Assembly: GCF_013408175.1 (NCBI RefSeq)
Contig: NZ_JACBYW010000001.1
Span: 248,001-312,000, forward strand
Source of the DNA: Actinopolyspora biskrensis
GTDB taxonomy: Bacteria; Actinomycetota; Actinomycetes; Mycobacteriales; Pseudonocardiaceae
Direction: 5' to 3'
Length of the DNA stretch: 64,000 bases
This document shows, one piece after another, positions 51,817-60,236 of the stretch. The notes beneath the pieces were generated by a model. The model searched no databases. It was not told where the DNA came from and was given only the letters and a program-made list of their open reading frames with translations. How positions within the stretch are numbered: position 1 is the first letter of the stretch; every line of letters starts with the position of its first letter. The position numbers and the translations under genes are program-made.

Positions 51817-53084
51817 GCGAAGACGGGAGCGGGTCGGGCGGTTCCCGGGTCGTTCTCGGGGTCTCCGGTGGCATCGCCGCCTACAAGGCCTGTGAGGTGC
51901 TGCGCGGGCTGACCGAGAGTGGCCACGACGTCCGGGTCGCTCCGACCGAGGCGGCGTTGAGGTTCGTCGGTGCGGCAACTTTCGAGGGGCTGTCCGGGCA
52001 TCCGGTGCGGACCGGCGTGTTCGAGGACGTGCCGAGCGTGGCGCACGTGCGACTGGGGCAGGAGGCCGACCTGGTCGTGGTCGCCCCGGCCACGGCCGAT
52101 CTGATCGCCCGCGCGGCGAACGGCATCGCCGACGATCTGCTCACCTCGACGCTGCTGACCGCGAGCTGCCCGGTCCTGCTCGTTCCCGCGATGCACACCG
52201 AGATGTGGGAGAACGCCGCCACCCGGCACAACGTCGAGACCCTGCGGAGCAGGGGGGTCGTGGTCGCCGAACCGGACAGGGGCAGGCTGACCGGGACCGA
52301 CTCCGGGAAGGGGCGGTTGCCCGACCCCGCCGAGATAGTGGACCTGGCCAGGTTGCTGCTCACCGACCCCGCGGCCGTGCCGCGCGATCTCGCCGGGCGG
52401 AAAGTGGTGATCTCCGCGGGGGGAACGCGCGAGCCGCTGGATCCCGTCCGCTACCTCGGGAACCGTTCCTCGGGCAGGCAGGGTTTCGCCCTGGCGCGGG
52501 TCGCCGCCCACCGGGGGGCGGAGGTGACGCTCGTGGCCGCGAACACCGCGGACCTGCCCGTTCCCGCGGGAGTGCGGCTGCGCCGGGTGGAGACGGCCGA
52601 GCAGCTCCGCGCCGAGATGTTCGACGTCTCCGCGGACGCGGACGCCGTGGTCATGTCGGCGGCCGTGGCCGATTTCCGGCCCGGCGAACGGGTCGAGCAC
52701 AAGATCAAGAAGTCCGATCGGGAGCCGGAACCAGTCGGACTCGTCCGCAATCCCGATGTGCTCGGTGAGCTCGGCTCGGCACGTTCCGAGGGACGGATCC
52801 GCATCGGGGTTCTCGCCGGGTTCGCCGCCGAGACCGGGGACCCCGACACCACCGTTCTGCAGTACGGCAGGAACAAGCTCGCGAGCAAGGCGTGCGATCT
52901 GCTGGTCGTCAACGCGGTCGGTGACGGGCAGGCCTTCGAGGTGGAGGACAACGCGGGCTGGGTGCTGGCGGCATCGGGGACGCAGCGTCCCGTCCCGTAC
53001 GGCGCGAAGTCCCTGCTGGCTTCCAGAGTGTGGGACGCGGTGGTGGAGCAGTTCGCCGACCAGCGAGCTCCCACCGTAGGCTGA
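51813..53084 (+). CDS. coaBC: Bifunctional phosphopantothenoylcysteine synthetase/decarboxylase
   Basis: Two consecutive steps of coenzyme A synthesis. It has 423 residues. The N-terminal CoaC flavoprotein domain (about 1-185) includes [38 protein letters not shown] and [13 protein letters not shown]. The C-terminal CoaB domain (about 195-415) includes [30 protein letters not shown], and the conserved lysine in [11 protein letters not shown] 51813 overlaps the rpoZ stop. It is followed 92 bases later by metK. Confidence 0.96.
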   Translation: MSEDGSGSGGSRVVLGVSGGIAAYKACEVLRGLTESGHDVRVAPTEAALRFVGAATFEGLSGHPVRTGVFEDVPSVAHVRLGQEADLVVVAPATADLIARAANGIADDLLTSTLLTASCPVLLVPAMHTEMWENAATRHNVETLRSRGVVVAEPDRGRLTGTDSGKGRLPDPAEIVDLARLLLTDPAAVPRDLAGRKVVISAGGTREPLDPVRYLGNRSSGRQGFALARVAAHRGAEVTLVAANTADLPVPAGVRLRRVETAEQLRAEMFDVSADADAVVMSAAVADFRPGERVEHKIKKSDREPEPVGLVRNPDVLGELGSARSEGRIRIGVLAGFAAETGDPDTTVLQYGRNKLASKACDLLVVNAVGDGQAFEVEDNAGWVLAASGTQRPVPYGAKSLLASRVWDAVVEQFADQRAPTVG

Positions 53085-53176
53085 GTGCAGAAATCACGCA
53101 TCGTGCTCGTGGCACGGCGGCATCCCGGCCGAGACGCGGGCACACCCGACCTTTTTACCTTGTGACGAGGTGTTCC

Positions 53177-54379
53177 ATGGAGCCTGACCAGCGCAGGTTG
53201 TTCACCAGTGAGTCCGTGACCGAGGGCCACCCGGACAAGATGGCCGACTCGATCAGCGACGCGGTCCTGGACGCGATGCTGGCTCAGGACCCCCGCTCCC
53301 GCGTGGCCATGGAGACCATGATCACCACCGGGCAGGTGCACCTGGCCGGTGAGGTGACCACCGAGGCCTACGCCGACATTCCGGGCATCGTGCGGGAGAA
53401 GGTCCTCGAGATCGGTTACGACGACTCGGCCAAGGGCTTCGACGGGAACTCCTGCGGCGTCAACGTCTCCATCGACGCGCAGTCGCCGGACATCGGGCAG
53501 GGCGTGGACTCCGCGCACGAGTCCCGCGTCGAGGGCGCTATCGACGAGATCGCTCAGCAGGGTGCAGGCGACCAGGGGCTGATGTTCGGTTACGCGTGCG
53601 ACGACACGCCGGAGCTGATGCCGCTGCCGATCGCGCTGGCGCACCGGCTCTCCCGCGGGTTGACCCGAACCCGGAACGAGGGCGTGCTGCCCTACCTGCG
53701 TCCGGACGGCAAGACCCAGGTGACGGTCGAGTACGCGGGCGACCAGCCGGTCCGGTTGGACACCGTGGTGGTGTCCACTCAGCACTCCGAGGAGGTCGAT
53801 CCGGACGAGGGCGTGGCGAGCGGTGTGCGCCGTCAGGTGGTCGACCCCGAACTCTCCGACCTCTCCCTGGACGCTTCCGACACCCGGCTGCTGGTGAACC
53901 CGACGGGTCGGTTCGTCACGGGTGGCCCGATGGGTGACTGCGGCCTGACCGGCCGCAAGATCATCGTCGACACCTACGGCGGGATGGCCCGCCACGGTGG
54001 TGGCGCGTTCTCGGGCAAGGACCCGTCGAAGGTGGACCGCTCGGCGGCCTACGCCACGCGCTGGGTGGCCAAGAACGTCGTGGCCGCGGGCCTGGCGAGC
54101 CGGATCGAGGTGCAGACGGCGTACGCGATCGGCAAGGCCGCGCCGGTGGGCCTGTTCGTGGAGACCTTCGGCACCGAGAACGTGGCTCCGATCAAGATCC
54201 AGGCCGCGATCAACGAGGTGTTCGACCTGCGTCCGGCGGCGATCATCCGGGACCTGGACCTGCTGCACCCGATCTACGCGCCGACGGCGGCCTACGGCCA
54301 CTTCGGTCGTACGGATGTGGACCTGCCCTGGGAACGCACCAACCGCGTCGAGGCGCTCCGCTCCGCGGCCGACCGCTGA
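53177..54379 (+). CDS. metK: S-adenosylmethionine synthetase
   Basis: Makes SAM from methionine and ATP. It has 400 residues. Signature sequences: [20 protein letters not shown] (ATP/Met site), [35 protein letters not shown], and the phosphate-binding [19 protein letters not shown]. It starts at ATG 53177 with GACGAGG upstream. The 92-base upstream gap holds no riboswitch-sized structure. Downstream is a hairpin-rich spacer facing the serine hydrolase. Confidence 0.97.
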   Translation: MEPDQRRLFTSESVTEGHPDKMADSISDAVLDAMLAQDPRSRVAMETMITTGQVHLAGEVTTEAYADIPGIVREKVLEIGYDDSAKGFDGNSCGVNVSIDAQSPDIGQGVDSAHESRVEGAIDEIAQQGAGDQGLMFGYACDDTPELMPLPIALAHRLSRGLTRTRNEGVLPYLRPDGKTQVTVEYAGDQPVRLDTVVVSTQHSEEVDPDEGVASGVRRQVVDPELSDLSLDASDTRLLVNPTGRFVTGGPMGDCGLTGRKIIVDTYGGMARHGGGAFSGKDPSKVDRSAAYATRWVAKNVVAAGLASRIEVQTAYAIGKAAPVGLFVETFGTENVAPIKIQAAINEVFDLRPAAIIRDLDLLHPIYAPTAAYGHFGRTDVDLPWERTNRVEALRSAADR

Positions 54380-54419
54380 TCCGGCCCGGATCCTCTCCGC
54401 CCCCGGACCGCTTCCAGCG

Positions 54420-54453
54420 GGAACGTTTCGCGCGAAACCGCCGTTCCGGAACG
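54420..54453. terminator. AACGTTT-containing hairpins between metK and serine hydrolase gene
   Basis: GGAACG (54420-54425) can pair with CGTTCC (54442-54447) around the palindrome TTTCGCGCGAAA; alternatively CGTTCCGGAACG (54442-54453) folds by itself. The spacer between the two convergent stops is 106 bases. It is a likely bidirectional terminator and shares words with the hairpins after nusB and priA. Confidence 0.45.
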
Positions 54454-54485
54454 TTTCCCGAACGGCTCGCTGACGCGTGGACGGG

Positions 54486-55787
54486 TCAGGACGCTCCCGC
54501 GAGCGTGAGCCCGTGGACCGTGCGCCGCTCCGGTGCTCGCTGCCGCGGGGTGCTCGTGGACCCCGCCGCATCACACAGCACGTTGTTCTGCAGTGATTCG
54601 ACCTGCCGGTCGATCGGGTGCGGGATCGGCAGGCCGTTGTCGTCGAGCCGCCGGTAGTCGGTCAGGTTCATCCCGTAGCTGAGCTGCCTGCTCCCGTCGG
54701 CGCTGTGCAGCGAGAGCGTCGACATTCCCCAGACCTTTCCGTCGTGCCCCCACAGGGTGCCGCACGGTCCCGCGTCGAGGCGCATCAACCCGAGGCCGTA
54801 GCGCATCGCCGGGCTGCCGGGGACCGGAACCGTGCGCCGCATCTCGGCGAGGCTTTCCTCCGCCAGCAGCTTTCCGCGGAAAAGGGCCCGGTAAAAGCGG
54901 TTCAGATCGGAGGGGGTGGAGATCAGCGCCCCGGCGCTGCGGGCCCAGGTCATGTTGTACACGCTGTACTCGCCGCGCCGTTTCGGCAGCTGGTAAAGAG
55001 CTTCGTAGGCCTTGCTGTGCGGACCGGGGACGAACGGGTTCGCGCCGGGGAAGTACGTGTCCCGCAGCCCCAGCGGGTGGATGATCTCCCGGGTGATGTG
55101 GCGCCTCGGGGACTGCCCGGTGACTTCCCTGAGCAGTTCCCCGGCGATGACGTAGTTCGTGTTGGAGTAGGACCAGCTTTCACCGGGCGCGTTGGTCGGT
55201 GGTTGGTTCAATCCGGTGGCCACCAGTTCGGCGGGGGAGTGGTAGCGGAACCTGTTCTTGTCCAGATCGGCCAGTGAACCCCGTGCGATCGAGCCGAACA
55301 ACACGTCGGCGTAGTCGGCGATGCCGCTGGTGTGGTTCAGCAGCATGCGCACGGTGATCCGTTCTCCGCGTTCGCCGGGAACCAGTTCGGGCAGGTAACG
55401 CCCGACGGGGGCGTCCAGTTCCACACGTCCGGTCTCGACCTGCCGGAGGACGGCGGTGGCGACGAACGTCTTGGTGACGCTGCCGATCCGGTGGTGGAAC
55501 CCCGCCCGCAGCGGTCGTTCGGTGCGGGTGTCCGCGACTCCGGCCGCCCTCGCCCGGCTCCGGTCGCCGCGGCGAAACGCGGCCTGAATGCCGGGCATCC
55601 CCGCGTCGTGCACCGCGTCGAGTCGTCGTTGCAGTTCGCGCTCGGTGCTGCGGGACGTCGCCGCCTGGCGTTGCTCCGGGGGAGTGGTTCGGGCGGGCTG
55701 CACCGCCCCTGCTGTGCCGGGAAGACCGACCAGGGTCACCGCGACCAGTGCGATCAGCCCGCGTCGTAGTGCTGGGAATCCGTTCAA
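54486..55787 (-). CDS. Secreted serine hydrolase, beta-lactamase/D-Ala-D-Ala carboxypeptidase family
   Basis: A 433-residue exported enzyme of the class C beta-lactamase/DD-peptidase fold (S12). There is a signal peptide at about 1-30 (LIALVAVTLVGLPGTAGA). The catalytic serine and lysine are in GSVTKTF, the tyrosine motif is SYSNTNY (YxN), and the third motif appears as GHDGKVWG. PGESWSYSNTNY and LLNHTSG are typical of DD-carboxypeptidase and esterase members. The start is TTG 55787, with GAGGAG seven bases upstream; a longer frame to 55868 lacks a ribosome site and has no signal peptide at its tip. Likely acts on peptidoglycan or a D-amino-peptide, but an esterase cannot be excluded. Confidence 0.88.
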   Translation of the reverse strand: MNGFPALRRGLIALVAVTLVGLPGTAGAVQPARTTPPEQRQAATSRSTERELQRRLDAVHDAGMPGIQAAFRRGDRSRARAAGVADTRTERPLRAGFHHRIGSVTKTFVATAVLRQVETGRVELDAPVGRYLPELVPGERGERITVRMLLNHTSGIADYADVLFGSIARGSLADLDKNRFRYHSPAELVATGLNQPPTNAPGESWSYSNTNYVIAGELLREVTGQSPRRHITREIIHPLGLRDTYFPGANPFVPGPHSKAYEALYQLPKRRGEYSVYNMTWARSAGALISTPSDLNRFYRALFRGKLLAEESLAEMRRTVPVPGSPAMRYGLGLMRLDAGPCGTLWGHDGKVWGMSTLSLHSADGSRQLSYGMNLTDYRRLDDNGLPIPHPIDRQVESLQNNVLCDAAGSTSTPRQRAPERRTVHGLTLAGAS

Positions 55788-55881
55788 GACGCTCTCCTCG
55801 AATGCCGTGTTCGGTTCCCAGGTAATCGTGATCGCGGCTGCGTCGTGCGGTGTTCTCGCCGAACTCACCCGAACGGAGGGT

Positions 55882-56343
55882 TCATCGTGCGGCGAAGCCC
55901 TGCTGGCGCCAGGCTTCGTAGACCGCGACGGCCGCCGAGTTGGCCAGGTTCATCGAGCGGATGCCGGGAACCATCGGGATACGCGTCCGGATCGTCTCCG
56001 GCCCCACCTCCAGGGCCTCCTGCGGCAGGCCGACCGACTCCGGTCCGAACAGCAGCACGTCGCCGGAGCGGTACTCCACGGTTTCGTAGGAGCGTTCCGC
56101 CTGGGTGGTGAAGGCCACGACCCGTTCCGGTTCCAGTTCGCGCCAGGCGACCTCCAGGCTGTCGTGCACCCGCAGCACCGCTCTGTCGTGGTAGTCCAGC
56201 CCGGCACGTTTGAGGTCCGCGTCGTCCACGCGGAACCCGAGCGGGGCGATCAGGTGCAGCGCGCTGCCCGCCCCGGCGACCATCCGGATGGCGTTGCCGG
56301 TGTTCCCGGGGATCTCGGGGTGATAGAAGACGACGTGGAACAC
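55882..56343 (-). CDS. trmL: tRNA (cytidine/uridine-34-2'-O)-methyltransferase
   Basis: Methylates the wobble ribose of certain tRNA-Leu. It has 153 residues, the normal size for this SPOUT enzyme. Motifs are visible: NTGNAIRMVAG (motif 1), LLFGPESVGLPQEAL (motif 2), and IPMVPGIRSMNLANSAAVAV (motif 3, forming the SAM knot). It starts at GTG 56343 after AAAGGG. It sits 94 bases upstream of the serine hydrolase on the same strand and divergent from priA. Confidence 0.94.
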   Translation of the reverse strand: MFHVVFYHPEIPGNTGNAIRMVAGAGSALHLIAPLGFRVDDADLKRAGLDYHDRAVLRVHDSLEVAWRELEPERVVAFTTQAERSYETVEYRSGDVLLFGPESVGLPQEALEVGPETIRTRIPMVPGIRSMNLANSAAVAVYEAWRQQGFAAR

Positions 56344-56647
56344 GCGGCACCCTTTCCACAGCACGGACCGGTCATCATCCGCGTGCCGATCCTACTGGAG
56401 CTTTCCTCCCCGGTTTCCGGGGTGCTCGTGTGGTGCGTTTCGGCGCCGGGAGGGCCGGAAGGAAGCCCCGACCCGACCACCGACCAGAGCGGGCGATCTC
56501 CGCGGGAGCGCCGTTCTCCGCGCCGCCTCGGTCGTCGCAGGTGGTTCCGCCGCCCGCGCCACCACGCGCACCGAGCCGGCGAACTCCGACCGCGAGCGCT
56601 CGGTAGGGTGGCTGCCCGGTCCGTGTCGGTGTCTGGGAGGTGCGCGC

Positions 56648-58690
56648 ATGGCGGGGTCCGGATCCGGACGTGCGCGTTCCTCCGGTGGAGCGCGCTCGGG
56701 GCGCGGTTCCCGCGTTCCCGCTCCGAACCTGCCGGTGGCCAGGGTCCTCGTCGACGTCTCTCCGCACCACTTGGACCGCCCCTTCGACTATCTGATCCCG
56801 CAGGAGTTCGATTCCGCGGCCGTCCCGGGGTGCAGGGTGCGAGTGCGGTTCAACGGAAGGCTGCTGGACGGGTTCCTGCTCGACCGGCTGGCCGAGTCGG
56901 ACTACGGGGGCAGGCTCGCCTGGTTGCAGCGGGTGGTGTCTTCCGAGCCGGTGCTCTCGGGCGGGACGCTCGAGCTGATCCGGTCTGTGGCGCGTCGCTA
57001 CGCGGGCACGTTGAGCGACGTGGTGAGCCTGGCGATCCCCCCCAGGCACGCCGGGGTGGAGAAGGAGGCCGTTCCGCCCCCTCCGGCGCAGCCGCGGCGG
57101 CCGGTGGACACGCTCTGGGGGCGGTACGGACACGGCGAGGCCTTCCTCGAGGCGGTGCACGACGGGAAACCGGCCCGCGCCGTCTGGCAGGCGCTGCCGG
57201 GAGAGGACTGGGCCACGCGGTTGGCCGAGCTCGCGGCGACGGCCGCCGCGGCCGGGCGTGGCGCGGTGCTGGTGGTTCCCGACCAGCGTGATCTGGAGAA
57301 GCTGGTGAAGGCCTGTGCGGACGTGCTGGGGGAGGAGCGGGTCGTCGCCCTGGCCTCCGAGCTCGGTCCGGCCGAGCGGTATCGGCGTTGGCTGGCCGCG
57401 CACCGCGGGAACGTGCCGGTCGTGGTGGGCACGCGGGCGGCGATGTTCGCCCCCGTGGCGCGGCCGGGGCTCATGGTCGTGTGGGACGACGGCGACGAGT
57501 TGCACTCCTATCCGAGGGCGCCATATCCGCACGTCCGCGACGTGCTCACCCACCGTGCTCACGCGGCGGGGGCGGCCTTGCTCGTCGGGGGGTTCGCGCG
57601 CACAGCCGAGGCCCAGCTGCTGGTGGAGTCCGGTTGGGCGAGCGAGCTCGTGGCGAGCAGGTCCGAGGTGCGAACTCGCGCGCCCAGGGTCACCGCGATC
57701 GGCGAGGACGACACCCAGCTGGCCAGGGATCCGGACGCGCGTGCCGCACGGGTTCCCGCTGTGGCGTTCGAGGCGGCGCGCAACGCCCTGCGCGGGGGTG
57801 CGCCGGTGCTGGTGCAGGTCCCCAGGAAGGGGTACGTTCCAGCGTTGGCCTGTGCGCAGTGCAGGGAGCGTGCGCGTTGCAGGCACTGCGGGGGACCGCT
57901 GGCCGTTCCCGGTGAGGCCGAGCGGGGAGCTCCCGGGGAGGTGGCGTGCCGGTGGTGCGGCAACACCGATGCGGGCTTCCGGTGCGACAACTGCGGTGGC
58001 ACGAAACTGCGCGCGATCGTGATCGGGGCGAGCCGCACCGCCGAGGAGCTGGGCAGGGCGTTCAGCGGGGTGACCGTGCGCACTTCGGGAGGGGGGAACG
58101 TGCTGGACCGGGTCGACCCCGGTCCGGCTCTGGTCGTGTCCACCCCGGGGGCCGAGCCCGATGTTTCCGGGGGATACGGGGCGGCCCTGTTGCTGGACGC
58201 GCGGGCCCTGCTGTCCAGGCCCGACCTGCGCGCGGGGGAGCAGGCGTTGCGGCTGTGGTTCGCCGCCGCGGCCAAGGTGCGGCCCGCCGGTGAGGGCGGT
58301 CGCGTGGTGGTGCTGGCCGACTCCTCGTTCTCCCAGGTTCAGGCGCTGGTGCGCTGGGACCCCTCCTGGTACGCGGCCGTCGAGCTCGCGGGCCGGGCAG
58401 AACTGGGCTTCCCCCCCGCGAAACGCGTGGCCTCGGTGGACGGTTCGGGGGAGGCCGTGTCCGGGCTGTTGGGGCGTGTCGAGTTGCCGCCGGAGGGCGA
58501 GGTTCTCGGGCCGGTTCCGCTGGGGGAGGAGGACGAGGACGGGATCGCCGAGCGGGAGCGCGCGTTGTTGCGCGTCGATCGTGGGAAGGGGCGTTCCCTT
58601 GCCGACGCCCTGTGGTCCGCTCAGCGGGAGCACTCCCGCAACGGGGGCGAGTCGGTGCGGGTGCGCCTGGACCCCCTGGAGTTGATCTGA
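56648..58690 (+). CDS. priA: Primosomal protein N' (PriA), apparently without helicase motifs
   Basis: PriA restarts replication at collapsed forks. It has 680 residues. The N-terminal 3'-DNA-binding domain (about 28-130; VARVLVDVSPHHLDRPFDYL and VPGCRVRVRFNGR) is typical. The zinc domain has paired CxxC motifs (CAQCRERARCRHCGG and CRWCGN, CDNCGG, about 401-455). The Walker A loop expected near residue 190-200 is replaced by QALPGEDWATRL, and the DEAH box by WDDGDEL, so ATP-driven helicase activity is probably lost, as noted for other actinobacterial PriA proteins. A Ser/Arg/Gly-rich extension precedes the domain. Confidence 0.93.
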   Translation: MAGSGSGRARSSGGARSGRGSRVPAPNLPVARVLVDVSPHHLDRPFDYLIPQEFDSAAVPGCRVRVRFNGRLLDGFLLDRLAESDYGGRLAWLQRVVSSEPVLSGGTLELIRSVARRYAGTLSDVVSLAIPPRHAGVEKEAVPPPPAQPRRPVDTLWGRYGHGEAFLEAVHDGKPARAVWQALPGEDWATRLAELAATAAAAGRGAVLVVPDQRDLEKLVKACADVLGEERVVALASELGPAERYRRWLAAHRGNVPVVVGTRAAMFAPVARPGLMVVWDDGDELHSYPRAPYPHVRDVLTHRAHAAGAALLVGGFARTAEAQLLVESGWASELVASRSEVRTRAPRVTAIGEDDTQLARDPDARAARVPAVAFEAARNALRGGAPVLVQVPRKGYVPALACAQCRERARCRHCGGPLAVPGEAERGAPGEVACRWCGNTDAGFRCDNCGGTKLRAIVIGASRTAEELGRAFSGVTVRTSGGGNVLDRVDPGPALVVSTPGAEPDVSGGYGAALLLDARALLSRPDLRAGEQALRLWFAAAAKVRPAGEGGRVVVLADSSFSQVQALVRWDPSWYAAVELAGRAELGFPPAKRVASVDGSGEAVSGLLGRVELPPEGEVLGPVPLGEEDEDGIAERERALLRVDRGKGRSLADALWSAQREHSRNGGESVRVRLDPLELI

Positions 58691-58774
58691 GCGGGGTAGG
58701 GCTCCTTCCTCCGCTCGAGGTGCTCGTCCTCGCGGAATGACGATGCCGGTGAGTCCGAGCACGCGGTGGGAACG

Positions 58775-58829
58775 TTCCGCGCGAAACGTTCGCTCTGGAA
58801 CCGTTCCAGAAGGAACGTTTCGCGCGGAA
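58775..58829. terminator. Nested hairpin between convergent priA and deacetylase genes
   Basis: Outer 17-bp perfect stem (58775-58791 with 58813-58829, AACGTTT and CGCGCG words in both arms) enclosing an inner 7-bp stem CTGGAAC-C-GTTCCAG (58795-58809). It lies in the 300-base spacer between the two stops; probably a bidirectional terminator. Confidence 0.7.
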
Positions 58830-58937
58830 CCGGGCGAACCCGCGCGGAACCGGGCTCGGTCCTTCGCCGCGGGCAGCACCGGAACAGCCCCGAGCCGCAA
58901 GGCAGTGCTGGAAGGTCCACCCGGGCAGTCGGCGTCA

Positions 58938-58976
58938 CCCGAGGTTCCGCCGCGGAGTCACCCACGCGAACCGAGG
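58938..58976 (-). repeat. Dispersed intergenic repeat, short copy D
   Basis: About 39 bases containing GAGGTTCCGCCGCGG, CACCCACGCG and ACCGAG, in the same order as one end of repeat copies A and B. Diverged and truncated; just beyond the deacetylase stop. Confidence 0.4.
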
Positions 58977-58989
58977 TGGTGGGGTCCTG

Positions 58990-60078
58990 CTAGTAAGCGT
59001 TGATTCGTTTCTCCTGGCCGGGTGCTGGTGTGCGGGTGCTGTCGGCGGGGTGGGAGATCACGGAGGGATCGCCGTCCGAGGTGTACCGGCGGGCCGGGTC
59101 GGCGGCGAGTTTGTCCAGCCACACCGTCGAGCCGAGCTCGGAACCGGACCCGGATCCCCCTTGTGAGCGTATCCGGGGGACGTTCAGCGGGTCGAAATTC
59201 CCGGAGAACGGGGAGGGGGCGGGGCGCGCCCCGACGAGGAGTACGGCGTCGTGCCGGTAGCTCACTCCTTCGGATTCCCCCGAGCGGGCGAGCTTCTCCG
59301 GTTGCGGATGCACTCCGTGTGGCAGGGCGATGGTGCTCACCTCGGCGTTCGGGACCTCTCGGGTGATCCGCCGCTGCATTTCCGCTATCTGGTGTGTCGC
59401 TTCGGAGGACGAGCGCGCGGAAAGGGTAGGATGATCCAAGGTGTGGTTGCCCAGTTCGAAACCGTGCTGGTGCAGCCAGCGCAGCTTCCGTCCACTGTGT
59501 TCACCCCCGAACGGTGGTGTGGTGATGTAGAGCGAGGCCACCGCTCGGAAGTCCTCGTGGGCGGCGGCCACCTCGCGCAGGATCGCCACCGCGGTTCCCT
59601 CGGCCGGTTCGCCCGAGGAGTTCAGGCGGAACTGGCTTTCCGCAGCGTCGTCGAAGGTCAGCACGACGGGGTGCTTGCCCGCGGGGACGTCCATTTCTCC
59701 TGTCGCGTACTCGGCGGTGGTGACGGGGGCGTAGTTCTCCCGCGCCAGTCGTTGCAACTCGGCCCGGAACCGCTGTGGGGTCCGGTCGTAGACGCTCTGC
59801 GGATTCGGAGTGATTCGGTGGTACATCAGGATGGGGACCTCCCCGAGCTCGTTGGCCCCCACCTCGGCGGCGGAGGGAGGGGCGGAGGTCGGCGAGGGGG
59901 GCGTCGAAGACGTGGGGCCGGCGGTGTCCTGCTCGGACTCCGAAGCCCCGCGGGAGGCGCAGCCGCCCGCGAGCAGGAGTCCGATGGAGACGGTAAGCGC
60001 GAGCGCGCCGCGTAAGCCCGCCGGCCTTCCCGCTCGGGGGAGTAAGCCTGTTCCGTATGAGCTCCTCGTATGTGCCAT
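58990..60078 (-). CDS. Polysaccharide deacetylase (CE4/NodB), probable lipoprotein
   Basis: A 362-residue surface enzyme that removes acetyl groups from a polysaccharide such as peptidoglycan, chitin or poly-GlcNAc. The N-terminal hydrophobic segment (about 24-37) ends in an AGGC box (Cys40), a loose lipobox. A Ser/Thr/Pro linker (about 45-80) is followed by the NodB domain: ILMYHRIT, the metal/catalytic aspartates in VVLTFDDA, and the metal histidines in ELGNHTLDHPTL. ATG 60078 is used; TTG 60087 is an alternative. It is divergent from the DUF4015 hydrolase, separated by 158 bases. Confidence 0.9.
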   Translation of the reverse strand: MAHTRSSYGTGLLPRAGRPAGLRGALALTVSIGLLLAGGCASRGASESEQDTAGPTSSTPPSPTSAPPSAAEVGANELGEVPILMYHRITPNPQSVYDRTPQRFRAELQRLARENYAPVTTAEYATGEMDVPAGKHPVVLTFDDAAESQFRLNSSGEPAEGTAVAILREVAAAHEDFRAVASLYITTPPFGGEHSGRKLRWLHQHGFELGNHTLDHPTLSARSSSEATHQIAEMQRRITREVPNAEVSTIALPHGVHPQPEKLARSGESEGVSYRHDAVLLVGARPAPSPFSGNFDPLNVPRIRSQGGSGSGSELGSTVWLDKLAADPARRYTSDGDPSVISHPADSTRTPAPGQEKRINAY

Positions 60079-60236
60079 AGATTCCAAACTGTAGGCAGGA
60101 TCGAGCCCGTTTTGGTTGCTCCATGCCGGTTATTGCTCGAATTGCCGCCGACTGTCACCGTGAAATACGACGTTTTGTCGCGATCTGCGAGCGGCACGGC
60201 GTCGGCTTACCGTGGTGATTCAGGTGAGGTGACACG

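Noticed and set aside
53085-53176. SAM riboswitch ahead of metK
   Set aside because: The gap is only 92 bases and shows no matching paired helices.
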